Assembly (NCBI GenBank): GCA_001939145.1
Contig: LSRX01000263.1
Span: forward strand, 109,961 to 173,960
Origin: Symbiodinium microadriaticum
Lineage: Eukaryota > Sar > Dinophyceae > Suessiales > Symbiodiniaceae
Direction: 5' to 3'
DNA: 64,000 bases
In this document: positions 34,431 to 46,875 of the stretch, one piece after another
Layout: every line of letters begins with the position of its first letter
How positions within the stretch are numbered: position 1 is the stretch's first letter
The notes under the pieces: model-generated
Databases searched by the model: none
What the model saw: only the letters and a program-made list of their open reading frames with translations
What the model was told of the DNA's origin: nothing
Program-made: the position numbers and the translations under genes

Positions 34431-37400
34431 CCGCTCGCTCGGTCTCCCAGCAGAAAGCCTGCCGCTGCGCGGCCTGCCGTCGGTCAATAGCATACAAACT
34501 TACCCAATCAACAACCATGAGCTTCATTCACATTTTTAAACGCCAAAATCGAAAAGCAGCCAAAGTTTTGCAGAATGTGTTTGTGTTTCGAGTCTTGGTA
34601 AGCCTGTTGCGAGTCTTTGTAACCCTGAACGAATCAGTTGCGCAAGCCTGGAGACATGGGACGAAGAATGGACCTGGGGTGCTGTGCACGGGGGGAAAAG
34701 GACAGAGGTCACAAGACGACAGTCGGGCATTTCAGCAAAGTGCGTGTCGTCCCCCAAGATGTTGATGCACTAAGGTATGCAATTGCATGGGCCTGCGAGG
34801 TCTGCGGACTTGTTTGCGATGAGGCCATGGTTGAGAAGTGAGCGCATGGAGTCACACATAGTTATGTGCAAAAACGCTGTTTGTTCTAGCATTTACCCGA
34901 AAGGGTGTAGAACGGTATGTTGTTTTGCCGTTGGCCTGAGGCAGCAGAACGTGCCTCGATTGGAACTGATGCGTTCCTGGGTTCGGTGTTGCCACTAGTA
35001 GTTTTGCTCAGATCATGTCTGCTGCATGCTTCAGCAACTTTGGAATGCAAGCCGCACATCTGTCAGTCACTCATCCGCGATATTTGGTTAGCAAGTGTTG
35101 AAGTCATGGGAAAGTTATTGCATCTGGAAATCGGAACCCAGAAAGCTCTGGCAAACTCAAGCGGTTCAAGCCCGCCGCTTTGGGCGAAGGTTGTGTTCGG
35201 GGTGCCTTTGCGGAACTATTTCGTTAGGCGAAGTGCGGCCGATGTATGAGGCAAGGAAGACAAGAACGACAATGATGCGCAATGCCGATTGGTAGGTTGT
35301 CGGACTGGTGAGAGACGGTTGAGATGACTGAGATGATATTGATCATCATGAGGCGTATGCACACGTGTTTAAGGGGCCGCACCCTGCTCTCTCTTGGAGC
35401 ATGTTCTGTTGTTTCATTCTATCACCAGTGATGGAGAGGTCATTTCCGAGAGAACTTGCGGCCTTCGACAGGTGCGAGAGTGTGTAAACATGCCGCGAAG
35501 GTTGAAGAACGCACGAGAACGCAGCTAAGAGGATGTGCTAGCTGGCACTGCTTCCCACACTTGCCATATTATAAGCTCAGCACTTTTTCGCGGTATTTGT
35601 GATGCTGGTATCGAACCACATGAGCCATGGACTAGTGCGAACTTATTCCCTGCTTTTCGAGCAAGTTATACAACTTGTATCACACTTGCGCTACGCCTCG
35701 CGGATGCCGCTGTGTTTGTTTGAATTTCTTGGAAATCGCAGCAAAGAGTTGACAAAAAAGAAACATGTGTTGCAGGAAGGCGAAACCATGTCTGTGCTTC
35801 CCAAATCTCATCTTGCCAACACTTTCAGGCGCTTCCATGGATGTGGAGCCGTTTTCGTGATGGTCTTTTACGGAGACGATTCTCACTTTGTATTTGTTTG
35901 GGCTTCCCCGGTGTTGACGGGGCACAGGTCCTGTCGGGCCTCGAACCCTCTGATAGGGGCTCCTCCGGGATGCAGTGTTACATCTTCCTCTTGTGGCGCA
36001 GCTCAGGTCAAGTATGGGAAACAGCTGCGGAAGATCGAGGAGATGCAGCGGCAGCAAAGTCAACAACTTATCCAGAATCCTGGTTTCCCACATAGACCGA
36101 GAGGTGAGTTTCCATCACATGTTTGGAGCCGGCTGCAGATGCCTTGCCTAGACCAGTCGACACTCTCGCGTAGCCTCCTCCTGAATGGCCAGCCAAGGCT
36201 GATGCTAGTCGCATGTGTAATGTGCAAAGATGGCGTGCCCTGTGTACTCCCAGTCAGTATGCTATGAAAAACGTGCCCCACTTGAATAAGGATCGGCACC
36301 GCATTGGCGGCTCCCCAGCTGCGCCCGACGTGGTTGTGAGCCAGATAATTGTTTTTGCAGCCCGAAGTTACTCTTACGCTCTCACGGCCATCTCATTGAA
36401 GAGGGTGGTAAGACAACGTGGCCTCAGCCTCGTTCAGGCCTTTGGCAGCAGGCAGGGGGCATGTAGATGTTGCTGATCATAACTTTTTCTTTCACCCGAA
36501 AAAGCTTTCGCTCGTCAAGTCTTTACTTTTGATACAATCCGCAGTACTTCTTGCTCTTCCTCTTTCGCTCGGGAAGTGGCATCAAGTGGCTCTAAACCTC
36601 TGATCTCACCCCCATGCCAGCCCAAAGGTTGGAAGGATGAAGGCAGCCCGTGTCTGTGCACAGCTAACCCCTTCGGCACAACTTGTTCTGAAACTGAACC
36701 GTCTATCGTTCCCGACTCGGTGCACGCCTCCAGAAGGAGCGTTTCACGAGACCGTGCCACAAGAGATTCTTCCGCGGTCGAAACATGCACGGGTCGCTGC
36801 TGCAGACGTCGCAGAGCTCCTGCGGAGGTTACTAAAGACCATATATACCAGACCCGGTCCTGGTGCATGTCGGCGTGTCCACGAGGGATGATCTCAAGCT
36901 CTGGGTAACCTCCGACTCAGCAGCCGGACAGCAGCGATGTATTCTGAAAGAAGTACTTTCGTAGTGCAACGGTGTTTGCATGGATTATGGCTGCCTCAAG
37001 GGTAGATCGAAGGAAATATGCACGCCAAATCCTGTGGTGCAGGGGTTGCAAAGCACCCTTGTCCGCTCTGGTAGGCGGCTTTGCTGTATGTAGTGGCTTC
37101 TTGCTATTTCGACACAGGGTGGTTGCCCAATCCGGGCAGCAACTACATGGAAAACAGATGCATGCCATGCAATTTCCAGACCATCAAGTAGGCAATCACG
37201 GCATTCAACATGACAGACCGAATTTTTGAATGCTGCTTGCCAGCTGGGATCAGGGTCAGTGACTTGAGGAGGGTCAACAGATTGTTGCCAAATTCACGTG
37301 CGGTTCGCTTTGTGATCACGATGCAGTATGGTGTGAACGTGGCACCTGCTCTATAGCTGCGACCACACAAGCTGTAACAAGTTGCTATCGGGGCACGTCC

Positions 37401-37837
37401 GAGGGCAAGGTCACAATAGCCACACGTTTTAACTTCGGCGATGCATGCCGCTCCCCAAAAGGGGGCACCCGTGCCGTGCGGGCACTGGGCAATGGCAATG
37501 GATGCCGACATGCCGAAAGCTATGGATGAGGTCTTGCAGAAGCACAGCATGGAGGCAGGATGCTCCGCGCGGGATTCGGATGTATCTTCGAGGCTGATTG
37601 TTGGATTGCGAGATGAAGCCCGGAAGACTTGACTTGTTGGTGCTTTCCGCTTCGTTGTCATGGTGTTTGATCTCAGAGGCACTGAGCGTGCCCGCGCAAG
37701 TAAGCCAGCGAGAGAGCAGAGAGGTGCCTGAAATCCGGCAGGTCTGTGCGCACTTGGACGCGCGGTTTGAAAAGTTGGAAGCCATTCTTCTGAGGCAGTG
37801 CCGCAGTGTACGAATGGCTCCAGACAATCCGAATTAA
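30658..37837 (+). CDS. Gene E: EF-hand and coiled-coil C-terminus, split by a 3.5-kb intron
   Basis: Exons: 30658-30855 (VMTGVFCNSAIKAAENDHEL, helix, EF1 loop DERGLGQLTISE), 31034-31099 (AFFEVLKIGAVDAWTLF, TSLDK), 31194-31236 (DGDHTVNVDEFVER), 34775-about 34840 (MQLHGPARSADLFAM), about 36005-36100 (coil VKYGKQLRKIEEMQRQQSQQ) and about 37670-37837 (second coil, CAHLDARFEKLEAILLRQC, ending MAPDNPN and a stop). Introns: 30856-31033 GT-AG, 31100-31193 GC-AG, 31237-34774 GC-AG. The last intron holds an assembly gap, an OTU-LINE relic and two microsatellites. The coil exons are assigned by position and heptad character. Confidence 0.75.
31630..31724. repeat. GTATAT hexamer microsatellite at left edge of the gap
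   Basis: Perfect GTATAT units running into the Ns. Confidence 0.95.
31725..32143. other. Assembly gap, 419 Ns
   Basis: A run of N flanked on the left by GTATAT and on the right by GTGTAT repeats, so the gap is probably unresolved microsatellite. Its length may be an estimate. Confidence 0.99.
32144..32240. repeat. GTGTAT-type microsatellite at right edge of the gap
   Basis: GTGTAT and GTATGT units that pass directly into the OTU-LINE relic at about 32258. Confidence 0.95.
32258..33517 (+). pseudogene. OTU-LINE relic: ORF1 end, OTU-like protease domain and C2H2 finger
   Basis: A 5'- and 3'-truncated copy of the element at 54480-61215. Frame 1 starts KCKWGLVMGRRQFGHRTET and matches the ORF1 C-terminus at 55885 onward. 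The OTU-like domain runs 32701-33222: Cys in PRDGNCLAHALG, then TLALWYHGDHYDLLLP with the likely catalytic His; both expected catalytic residues are present. A finger follows at 33330-33415 (CPECGW, then EHIRKNH). Two frame changes separate the parts (about 32590-32700 and about 33190-33230), so it cannot make one protein now. It lies in the GC-AG intron 31237-34774 of gene E. OTU enzymes are ubiquitin-type deconjugating cysteine proteases; activity here is inference. Confidence 0.8.
33980..34440. repeat. GCAT/GTAT tetranucleotide and CT dinucleotide microsatellites
   Basis: GCAT changing to GTAT and GTCT units at about 33980-34160, then unique sequence, then (CT)n at about 34295-34440. Both are inside gene E intron 31237-34774 and produce low-complexity ORFs on both strands. 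Confidence 0.93.
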
Positions 37838-38170
37838 TCCTTGCCTGCCTCATTTCCTGTTGTGTGGAGGCCTTTGATGTTAGATGCCGGACCGTTCCTG
37901 ACGGGCAATTCCAACGCGGACCCGGAGCTAAACACCACCGGCTCGTTCCTCTGCGAATGCATAAGACGGGATTCCCGCTTGTGGTTGTTAGGGACAGCTG
38001 TACCAACCCTGCACCGTAGATGATGACACCGGAAGTGCTCTCGTTGAAGCCTGTGAGTGACGGGAGATGCCCTCAGGTTTGCCCGCGTCCTGACGGCGGA
38101 GAGCGCAGAAAGGGAGTCTTTGGGGGAGACCGTTCGTCCCCGCTACAGCCGGGAGGCGGGCACAAACAAA

Positions 38171-40116
38171 CAAGCAAGCGCACAAAAACAAACACACACA
38201 CACACACACACATACACACACACACACAGAGACAGAGAGACAGAGAGACACAAAGACACAGAGACACAGAGACACAGAGACACAGAGGCACAGAGGCACA
38301 GAGACACAGAGACACAGAGACACAGAGACACAGAGACACAGAGACACAGAGACACATTGACACACAGACACACAGACACACAGACACACAGACACACAGA
38401 CACACAGACACACAGACACACAGACACACAGACACACAGACACACAGACACACAGACACACAGACACACAGACACACAGACACACAGACACACAGACACA
38501 CAGACACACAGACACACAGACACACAGACACACAGACACACAGACACACAGACACACAGACACACAGACACACAGACACACAGACACACAGACACACAGA
38601 CACACAGACACACAGACACACAGACACACAGACACACAGACACACAGACACACAGACACACAGACACACAGACACACAGACACACAGACACACAGACACA
38701 CAGACACACAGACACACAGACACACAGACACACAGACACACAGACACACAGACACACAGACACACAGACACACAGACACACAGACACACAGACACACAGA
38801 CACACAGACACACAGACACACAGACACACAGACACACAGACACACAGACACACAGACACACAGACACACAGACACACAGACACACAGACACACAGACACA
38901 CAGACACACAGACACACAGACACACAGACACACAGACACACAGACACACAGACACACAGACACACAGACACACAGACACACAGACACACAGACACACAGA
39001 CACACAGACACACAGACACACAGACACACAGACACACAGACACACAGACACACAGACACACAGACACACAGACACACAGACACACAGACACACAGACACA
39101 CAGACACACAGACACACAGACACACAGACACACAGACACACAGACACACAGACACACAGACACACAGACACACAGACACACAGACACACAGACACACAGA
39201 CACACAGACACACAGACACACAGACACACAGACACACAGACACACAGACACACAGACACACAGACACACAGACACACAGACACACAGACACACAGACACA
39301 CAGACACACAGACACACAGACACACAGACACACAGACACACAGACACACAGACACACAGACACACAGACACACAGACACACAGACACACAGACACACAGA
39401 CACACAGACACACAGACACACAGACACACAGACACACAGACACACAGACACACAGACACACAGACACACAGACACACAGACACACAGACACACAGACACA
39501 CAGACACACAGACACACAGACACACAGACACACAGACACACAGACACACAGACACACAGACACACAGACACACAGACACACAGACACACAGACACACAGA
39601 CACACAGACACACAGACACACAGACACACAGACACACAGACACACAGACACACAGACACACAGACACACAGACACACAGACACACAGACACACAGACACA
39701 CAGACACACAGACACACAGACACACAGACACACAGACACACAGACACACAGACACACAGACACACAGACACACAGACACACAGACACACAGACACACAGA
39801 CACACAGACACACAGACACACAGACACACAGACACACAGACACACAGACACACAGACACACAGACACACAGACACACAGACACACAGACACACAGACACA
39901 CAGACACACAGACACACAGACACACAGACACACAGACACACAGACACACAGACACACAGACACACAGACACACAGACACACAGACACACAGACACACAGA
40001 CACACAGACACACAGACACACAGACACACAGACACACAGACACACAGACACACAGACACACAGACACACAGACACACAGACACACAGACACACAGACACA
40101 CAGACACACAGACACA
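38171..40116. repeat. CACACAGA octamer satellite, about 220 units, with a variant leader
   Basis: 38171-38358 is CA-rich and then CAGAGACA-type variants. From 38359 to 40116 every base I read fits a CACACAGA period with no interruption, giving about 1758 bases. The array stops at a single N at 40117. An 8-base period with no stop codon opens all frames, so ORFs of 680-860 codons here are artefacts. Bases 37838-38170, between gene E and the array, show no gene. Confidence 0.98.
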
Positions 40117-40117
40117 N

Positions 40118-43100
40118 ATGCTCAAGCGAGGTAAGCATGCGGGGAGTGTCAAGCGCAAGGCCTCTGTTGACAATTTGTCCTTGTGGGCGGATGAGACTGG
40201 TCATCAAATTGGCCCGCTTGTGCTCTTTTGTGATCCTGCCAAGTTTAGGGGTCAAGATGTCCGACAACAACTTGCTTGCTCACACTGTCGGCGGGTTGGC
40301 TCTCCGTATGTTTTCATGCATCATGAGTGCTCGGACGAAGTGACGCCTTTGCCTGTTGTGTCGTTGGCTTGGATGCGTGAGCTCGTCAAGTTTGACCGTC
40401 GTAACTTGGAGATCCTGTCTACTGCGCTTCACTTGAGCGATGAGGAGAAGGCTTCCCTTGTTGTCTCTGCTTTTAGGATGCACTTCAAGCAGCCAAGTTG
40501 GTTTGTGCGATGTCGTCAGCCGGCTGTGGCAGCGGGGCATAAGCTTCGCATCTTTAAGCCGTCACTTGAGGAGTGGCCGAGTGGCAAAGCAAGCGCAGGC
40601 CGCTTGGTTGGGTCACTTGTCTTAGGTGCTTGAAAATCAATCCCCTGGGTAGTAACAGGTGGGGCTTCACCTGTCAAATTCAGGCGCAAGGAAAGCAGGT
40701 CCAATGGCGAAGCTGGACTAACATGCAAGATAGTCAACGAAGCCTGTTGTGCAATGTCTGGCAAATGACTCCGGCACAGGTTGAAACCAAGTTGTCGGAT
40801 ATCTCTGCTGAGCCTCCGCCGGTTCGTGCTGGGAAACCTGTGAAGTCCTCCAAGTCCAAACGCGTGAGAACTCGTGCCTTGGCTGTCGCTGTTGGGGTTG
40901 TTGCGTGCTTGCTTCATTGCTGTGAGCAGCCGTTGCTTTGGGCTCAGTGCCGTTTTGTTGGGTACCGTGCTTGCCGTGTTGGAGAGGCCAGCCACCCGGG
41001 CCCCACTTCGGTTGACAGTTCCTCGTCCCTGTCTGACTTAAGTTTTTGGTGCATCAATACTGGTGGGCCTAAACATGCTTGGACTGTTCTTTCTGAAGCC
41101 GCCTGTGAGAACGGTGACGTTGTGGCGTTGCAAGAGCTCCGCATGCTCCCGCGTGAGTTGTCTGCCTTTTCGGCTAAGGCTCGTCAGACCGGCTTTGCAC
41201 TGTACGCTCAACCTGGGCCCACGGGCGTTGGTCGCTGGAAAGAGGACAGAGCCTGGGCTGGCGCTGCTCTCCTCGTTAGTACCAAGCTTCGTAGCCGTGC
41301 CTGCGCCTTGGTTGGTGGTGATGGCGGTCAAGCTGTTCTTGCTTGGGTCAATGGTGCTGTGCTTGGTAGTTGTTATGTTGCCCAGAGCGATGAGGCCGCT
41401 GACTTCCAGGCTGAGCTCCTTCAAAATGTTGCTGCGCTGACGCCTGGTACTCGTTGGATGCTCATGGGTGATTGGAACATGACTCCTTCGCAAAATGGAG
41501 TGCTTGCTTCGTTGCAGCGATGCAATGCTAGACTTGCTGCCGTCGCCGATGCTAACATGCAGGAGTTGCCCACTCGGTGGGAAGGCACGCGTGCTATTGA
41601 CTACATCGTTGCGCATGAGACGTGCGTCATCACTGGGCTTGCTTTTTGCGATGTCCACTACAACGATCACAAGTTGATCCTTGGACGTATGCTTGTTGCT
41701 CAAATAGTTGAACACGTTGATTGGCAGCTTTCTGGGGTTGCCAAGTACTCTCCCCCCGAAGACTTTCCTGCTGACCGTTGGAGTGAGCTGCTGTTTGAAG
41801 GTTGGTGTCGTGCGGCGTCCCTGCCTGAAATACAGGGCTTGACGGCTGATGCTTGTGATGCGTGGTGGCTGGTGGCCATGGCTAAGTTGGAAGAGGCTTT
41901 TAAGTACGCTTGGTATGCCTCGCGTGTCCCGGAAGCCAACGGTGACCGTATTCCCCTTCCGAAGGGGCGGCCTAAGTCTGCGGAACCCCAGTTTCGCGCT
42001 CAGACGCCTGTCAAGCGCCACGCTGAAGGGAATCATGCGACCAATCGGCTCCGTTGTCTTCGCGTGTTGATGAACCGATTGTTGGCTCTGCGTGTTCATT
42101 TTCTTGAGGATACCTTGCATACCGTTGAGGCCGTTAACTTGCAGCGGAAAATTCGTCGGTGTCCACATTTGCCGGTTGTCCAAGGCCATAGTGCTCGTAT
42201 CCAAGCTGTTAAGGATCTCATTGCTGCTACTGAAAAGCAGCAACATGATGACCACATCACTGCTTGGAAAAACAGGCTCAGAATGTCGGATACTGCTTGT
42301 TTTAGGTGGGTTCGTGGTCCGCCGGTCCCGCTCAGTCACATGGTGTGCCTCGGCCCTGCCATCTGCAGTGACAGTTTGGATGGCGCGTTGCTTCAGCTGC
42401 GTAACTTTTGGAGACGCGTGTGGGAGCGACCATTGCCTGACCTTGAAAGACAGTTGGCTGCGTGCAGAAGGGTACTTGGTGCTCCTGTCGAAGCTTCTCC
42501 TTGGACCAATGTCACTGCTCAGGAACTTGCTGATGCTGCTAAGAAACAACGTGGTTCAAGCGCCGGCCTTGACGGATGGACCGGCAGTGAGGTTGCTGAT
42601 ATACCTTTGGCTGTTTGGGATGAGTTGGCTCCGTTTTTCAGTGCTTGCGAAAGATGGGGCAATGTGCCTGATAGTTGGAGGAGAATACGCCAAGTGCACA
42701 TACCCAAACCTCACAAGGCAAACCGGCCGCATGATGCTGCGACCCCCGCTGAAAACGTGAGGCCGATTTCGGTCATCACGACCTTCTGGAGGGTTTACAC
42801 TTCTGCCCGGTTGAGGAGTGCGTGTGCCACTAGGTGGGTTCGTTCCTGGATGCCTAGTGAGTCCTGGGGCGGGCGAAAAGGTGCGGACGTTTATAGGGCC
42901 GCGTCTCAAATCCTTGAGCCTGTCAATGACGGCTGGTATCTGGGTTCCTTCGACTATAGTTTGGCGTTTGACCATGTGCGTCCGGTGCTTGTTTGCCAAC
43001 TCATGAAACACATGGGTATGCCGACGGGCTTTGCTGATATGATCTTTGATCTGTGGGGTCAGCAGGAGCACTTCCTTCAGTTGCACGGATGTACTGCCCG

Positions 43101-44391
43101 GCAGCCTGAGCATGTGAGCTCTTCGATTCCGCAAGGTGATCCTTGCTCTATGCTTGCCATGACCTTGTTGCTTGCTGTGCCTTTACGTGATCTGAAGGCC
43201 CGTCACACTGAAGCTGTTTGGATGACTTACGTTGATGATCGTTCTTGGGCAGCTTCGTCGGCACGCCAGTGTGTCCAGATTGGCAGGTAATGGCGTGAAT
43301 GGTCTGTTACTCTTGGCCTCAAGGAAAATGAGGCCAAAGACCAATATCATCATCGCACGGTGCGGGGCCGTTGGCGGCTGCTGGCGGTTGGTGTTGAAGG
43401 TGATAAGATTACGCCGTGGCCTAAAATCTTGGGTATTACACTTGTTCCGGCTTTGGGTCGTAAGACGATTGGCACTGAGAGTGACCGGTTGCAAGCTGCT
43501 GCGTGGGTTCTGAAAAGGGTGCGTTGCTTGCCTGTCCCCTTCGCCACTCGTGTTCGTGTTGCGGGTGTGAGTGGCGTGAGCAAGGCTGCTTTTGGATGGA
43601 TGTGTCGCTTGCCCTCCCTGCGCGAGGTCCGTTCTTTCGACTGGAAAGTTGCCATGTCATGTCGTGCGGCACGTCAAGCTGATCCGTTTCTCCGTCGTAT
43701 CCTGCTTGGTCACCATGCTTCCCTTGGTTTCCGCACGGCGTATGATCAAGTTATGGCCCTTTGGCGTTGCGTGAAGAACGGTGATGCTTTGCCTAAGCGT
43801 AACAGCATGTGGGCGAAAGTCGTCTACAAGTCCATGAGTCGCCTTGGTTGGACGACTTCTGCGGTTGGTTGGAGTTGGCACAATGATGTTGTCAATATCA
43901 GCCTTGATGCCAACCATGCTGGCTTTATCCATGTCGCTGATAAGTTGTCGCATCTGCTTCGTGAGTCGTGGCGGCGTAGTTTGTTTCGTGCTTGGACTCT
44001 GCGTGGTCGTACGGATAGTCGCGCTTGCCCTGGTGCTGCGTACAGTGAGCAACAATGTGCCCATGCTCGTCGCTTGGCCTTTACCAACCGTAATGCGTTC
44101 ACGGTTCTGAGTGGTGCTGCCTATTCGTGGGCCCGTCGGCGGCGTCCCGATGAAGACAGAAGCTGTCCTCTTTGTCATGCTACGGTTGGTAGCTGGGAAC
44201 ACCTTGCTTGGCATTGTCCGAATAATGTCCCTCCTTGTCGAAGACCGCAAGGCGGCTTGCAGGCTAGGCTTGGTTGGGGTGATCAGGGTGCGTTCGATCA
44301 TTTGTCTGCGACCAGATTGAAGATCCTGCCGTTTACTCGTGCGCTGAGTCGCACCGAGGCGAGTAATGCTCTTGATTCGGATCACGGGTGA
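40118..44391 (+). mobile_element. LINE ORF2: endonuclease, reverse transcriptase and zinc finger, nearly intact
   Basis: A non-LTR retrotransposon polyprotein of the APE-endonuclease type. The N-terminal part (40118-about 40580) has a Cys/His cluster (CSHCRRVGSPYVFMHHEC). After a frame change the main frame runs 40573-44391. It has a GEASHPGP motif (40981-41004), an APE endonuclease (QELRM, LMGDWNMTP, IDYIVAH, YNDHKL; about 41040-41700), a reverse transcriptase (about 42430-43270; FDYSLAFDHV, SSIPQGDPCSML, YVDDRSW) and a C-terminal CX2CX8HX4C finger (44164-44220, CPLCHATVGSWEHLAWHC). Damage is light: an 8-bp tandem duplication near 40568-40583 shifts the frame, and one in-frame TAA lies at 43288-43290. 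These proteins nick target DNA and copy the element RNA in place. The unit is bounded on the left by a single N. Confidence 0.88.
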
Positions 44392-44665
44392 TTAAGGCTT
44401 GTTGCTTTGTCGCTGCCTTGCTTTGCCTTGGGCTCGTTGTCATGGGGATTTGCTTCCCGTGAGATGTCGGCCTGTGTTTGTCGCTTAGGGGTCGTCCTGT
44501 CTTACTAAGGCTGTCTGTCCTAGGTACACCTGGGAAAGCAGAGTCACTTCAGAGTGGCAGTGCTGTGGCGCGCGATCGGGGACTTCTGGAAGGTCCCCGT
44601 CTTCTTGCCGTACCTGTACTTCATGTATGCGTCCGGCGTTTCTACAAGATGATGATTTCGAGGTC
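44392..44665. other. LINE 3'/5' boundary region
   Basis: Non-coding link between the ORF2 stop and the ORF1 start. It contains TAGGGGTCGTCC (also before the gene E EF exon) and TTCTTGCCGTACCTGTAC (also at about 24172). It ends GATGATGATTTCGAGGTC followed by ATGAG, which repeats the acceptor of the EF-hand exons. It is probably LINE untranslated sequence. Confidence 0.55.
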
Positions 44666-46875
44666 ATGAGCGGCGGACGAGCTCCTCTGCCTCCTTCGTG
44701 GCCGCCGCGGGCTGCCCCACAGGGTAGCACGAAAAGAGGAGTAAGGGAAAGAAAAGAAAAAGAAAAAGAAAAGAAACCACAAGAAAAGAAAAAGACAGGT
44801 GAAGTTGTTATCACCTCAAAAGAAAAGATTCAAGAGTCAGAGGACCGAAAAAGAGCCTCTGAAAGGCCAAAAAGAGCCTCTCGTCGGCCACCGTGTGTTG
44901 GGGGGTTCGGTCGGTTTAGGTGGGTGTTCCTGCTTTGCTGTGCTTGCGAAACCAAGGCTGCTTTTGCTACCGGCCCTCTCGGGCCCCCTGTAGCGCTTTG
45001 CTATGCTTCGCCGCCATGGCTGGTTGTAGACCACTGCAGTAGCCAAGCTCTTGAAGGTGAAGGAGACGTTTGCGTTGCCACCTCTGGTACTGGTCCAGAA
45101 GTTCAAGGCGACCTGCGCTCCCTTGGAGAGAAAGTTCTTCGAGGTGGCTTTCCTGGTCTGGCTGTGATGCTCGCTTGCATTAGTTTCTTGTGCTGGTGCG
45201 TTGCAACGTGTTGCAGAATCGGACAGTGCTCACCTCGCTTCTTCTTGCTGCCTGCACGAAGATGTGGGTCAAGTCGTTTGACCGGGTGTCGTTTTTCTCT
45301 TCATAGATGTTCCGGATGGAGGCCTCGGCCCTCTAGAAGGGAGTCTGTGCGGGGCGGGAGGTGTACTCATGATGCTGGCGGGGTCTGTTCAAGCAGTTCC
45401 GTCCACAACTCTGAGACGCCTGCCGTTGAGTGCGATGGTACTTCGAAAGGTGTCGGTTTGAACTCTCTTTACAGGGGAGGCAAAGGTGGGGCCAGTGCGG
45501 CCACGGACCGCCGGCGTCTCCAGAAGGCTGATACCTTCCTGTTGGAGGGACTCAAAGAGCTTCTCGGTAAGGTTTCTAATGTTGAGCCTCGGCAGCAAGA
45601 GGAACCTCATGCTCATGAGTCTCAGATGATCGCCGCTCTTTACCGCATTATTAAGCGAGCTGAGAAGAATCCTGGCTCGCTTGTGGTGCGCCTTAAGGGC
45701 CTGATTGGCGCAGTGGAGGGTGGACACTTCGCTTCTGCTCCCGCTCCGTCCAGTCAAGGGCCTAAAGGTCTCAAGGGCGAGGGTAAAGGTTCTGGAGTCA
45801 AAGGTGAGGCTTCAGGCAAAGGAAAGTCTTCGGATGGTCTTTGGTCCTCTAAAGGTTCTGGGGCCCCCAAGGGAAAAGGAGGCAAAGGTCTTTCGAAGGG
45901 CAAAGGTACGGAGGCCCTGCTTCAACAGGCTCCAGGTCCCCCGCAAGGCTCTGTTTTTCAGCGCGAGGTTCGGCTTGACAACAAAACTAAAGGCCCAGGC
46001 CCCACTCGTAAGACGTCGGACAGCACTGCTAAAGTCCAGATGTACTTACCTGCTTGGCCTGCTAACGCCGTCATTGCTGTTGATAAACTTACCGGCCTGC
46101 TTGAGAAAGGTAAACCGCCCTCTGAAGCTGCTGCTTGCCTCTGCGGTAGTGTGGCTCAGGCGGAAAACCTTCGTAGGCTCGCTAAGCTTCAACAGTGCTC
46201 TGATGGTAAGTTCGCCCTGGTTGTCGTTGCCAAAAAGCAAGCTAAACTGCCTGACGAAGCCAAAGCTGTTTTGATGCCTATGTGGGAGTCTGGACAGCTT
46301 GTGCTCAGAGACGTTTGGCTGTTCCCGCTTGGCATGCATCTTCCGGCTTGTGTCCCTACCCAAGCTGTCAAGACTACTAAAGTTGCTGCTAGTGACCAAG
46401 GGCTGGCCATCTTTAGAGTCTTAGTGCCTAAAAGCTTGGTTGCCAAGGACGAATGGGAAGGGATTAGAGGCAATCCTAGGCTTTCGCTCAAAGCTTGGGA
46501 AGGCCCTTTGATCCATTCTACCTATGGTTGGAAGATTCTTTCGGATAAGGGCAAGGACGGTTCTGAGGAGCTTGTTCTGGAAGGGTTCTTACGGGTCAAG
46601 GAGGCCTCTGTTGGAACTTTCAGTGAAAGGAGTGGACAAGGAGGCGTCTTCTTGCAAAGACTCGTCAGTCCCGATGCTGTCTCCGACAACGTCTGGTGGC
46701 TGCCCAGATCCGACAAGGAGTCTCTTGTTCAGTACTTCTTGAGGGCTCAGAAAGAGTCGGGCGGAAAGCATCCTCTCGCTTACAGAAAGGGTGGAGGTAG
46801 CTCCATCGGTTTGAGGCACCTCAACAAGCCTCAGCCTCGGGCCTGGAGGCTTTCTGGGGCTCCTAAGGGGTGGAC
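44666..46875 (+). CDS. LINE ORF1-like protein (Lys/Gly-rich, RNA-binding-type), 3' end cut by an N
   Basis: An open frame of about 735 codons from ATG 44666; an in-frame ATG also exists at 44627. Residues 20-75 are Lys/Glu/Arg-rich. Two hydrophobic Cys-rich stretches follow (about 44920-44950 and 45160-45220). A Gly-Lys repeat region (45760-45920, units GKG and KGEGKGS) could bind nucleic acid. A globular part (46040-46870) shares layout with ORF1 of the OTU-LINE: GVFLQRL there corresponds to GLFVEPT, and RAWRLSGAPKGW to RAWRVPGVPRHW. The frame stops at the N at 46876 beside a CACG repeat, so the C-terminus is missing. In LINEs ORF1 normally precedes ORF2; here it follows one. Function by analogy: RNA packaging. 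Confidence 0.75.

Noticed and set aside
38020..40633. ORFs of 676-858 codons on both strands over the octamer repeat
   Set aside because: They are repeated QTHRHTDT or CLCVCVSV peptides produced by an 8-base repeat without stop codons. Every frame is open, so length is no evidence for coding.
41038..42549. 503-codon antisense ORF
   Set aside because: It is the complement of the LINE ORF2, which has clear endonuclease and RT motifs; the antisense frame has none.
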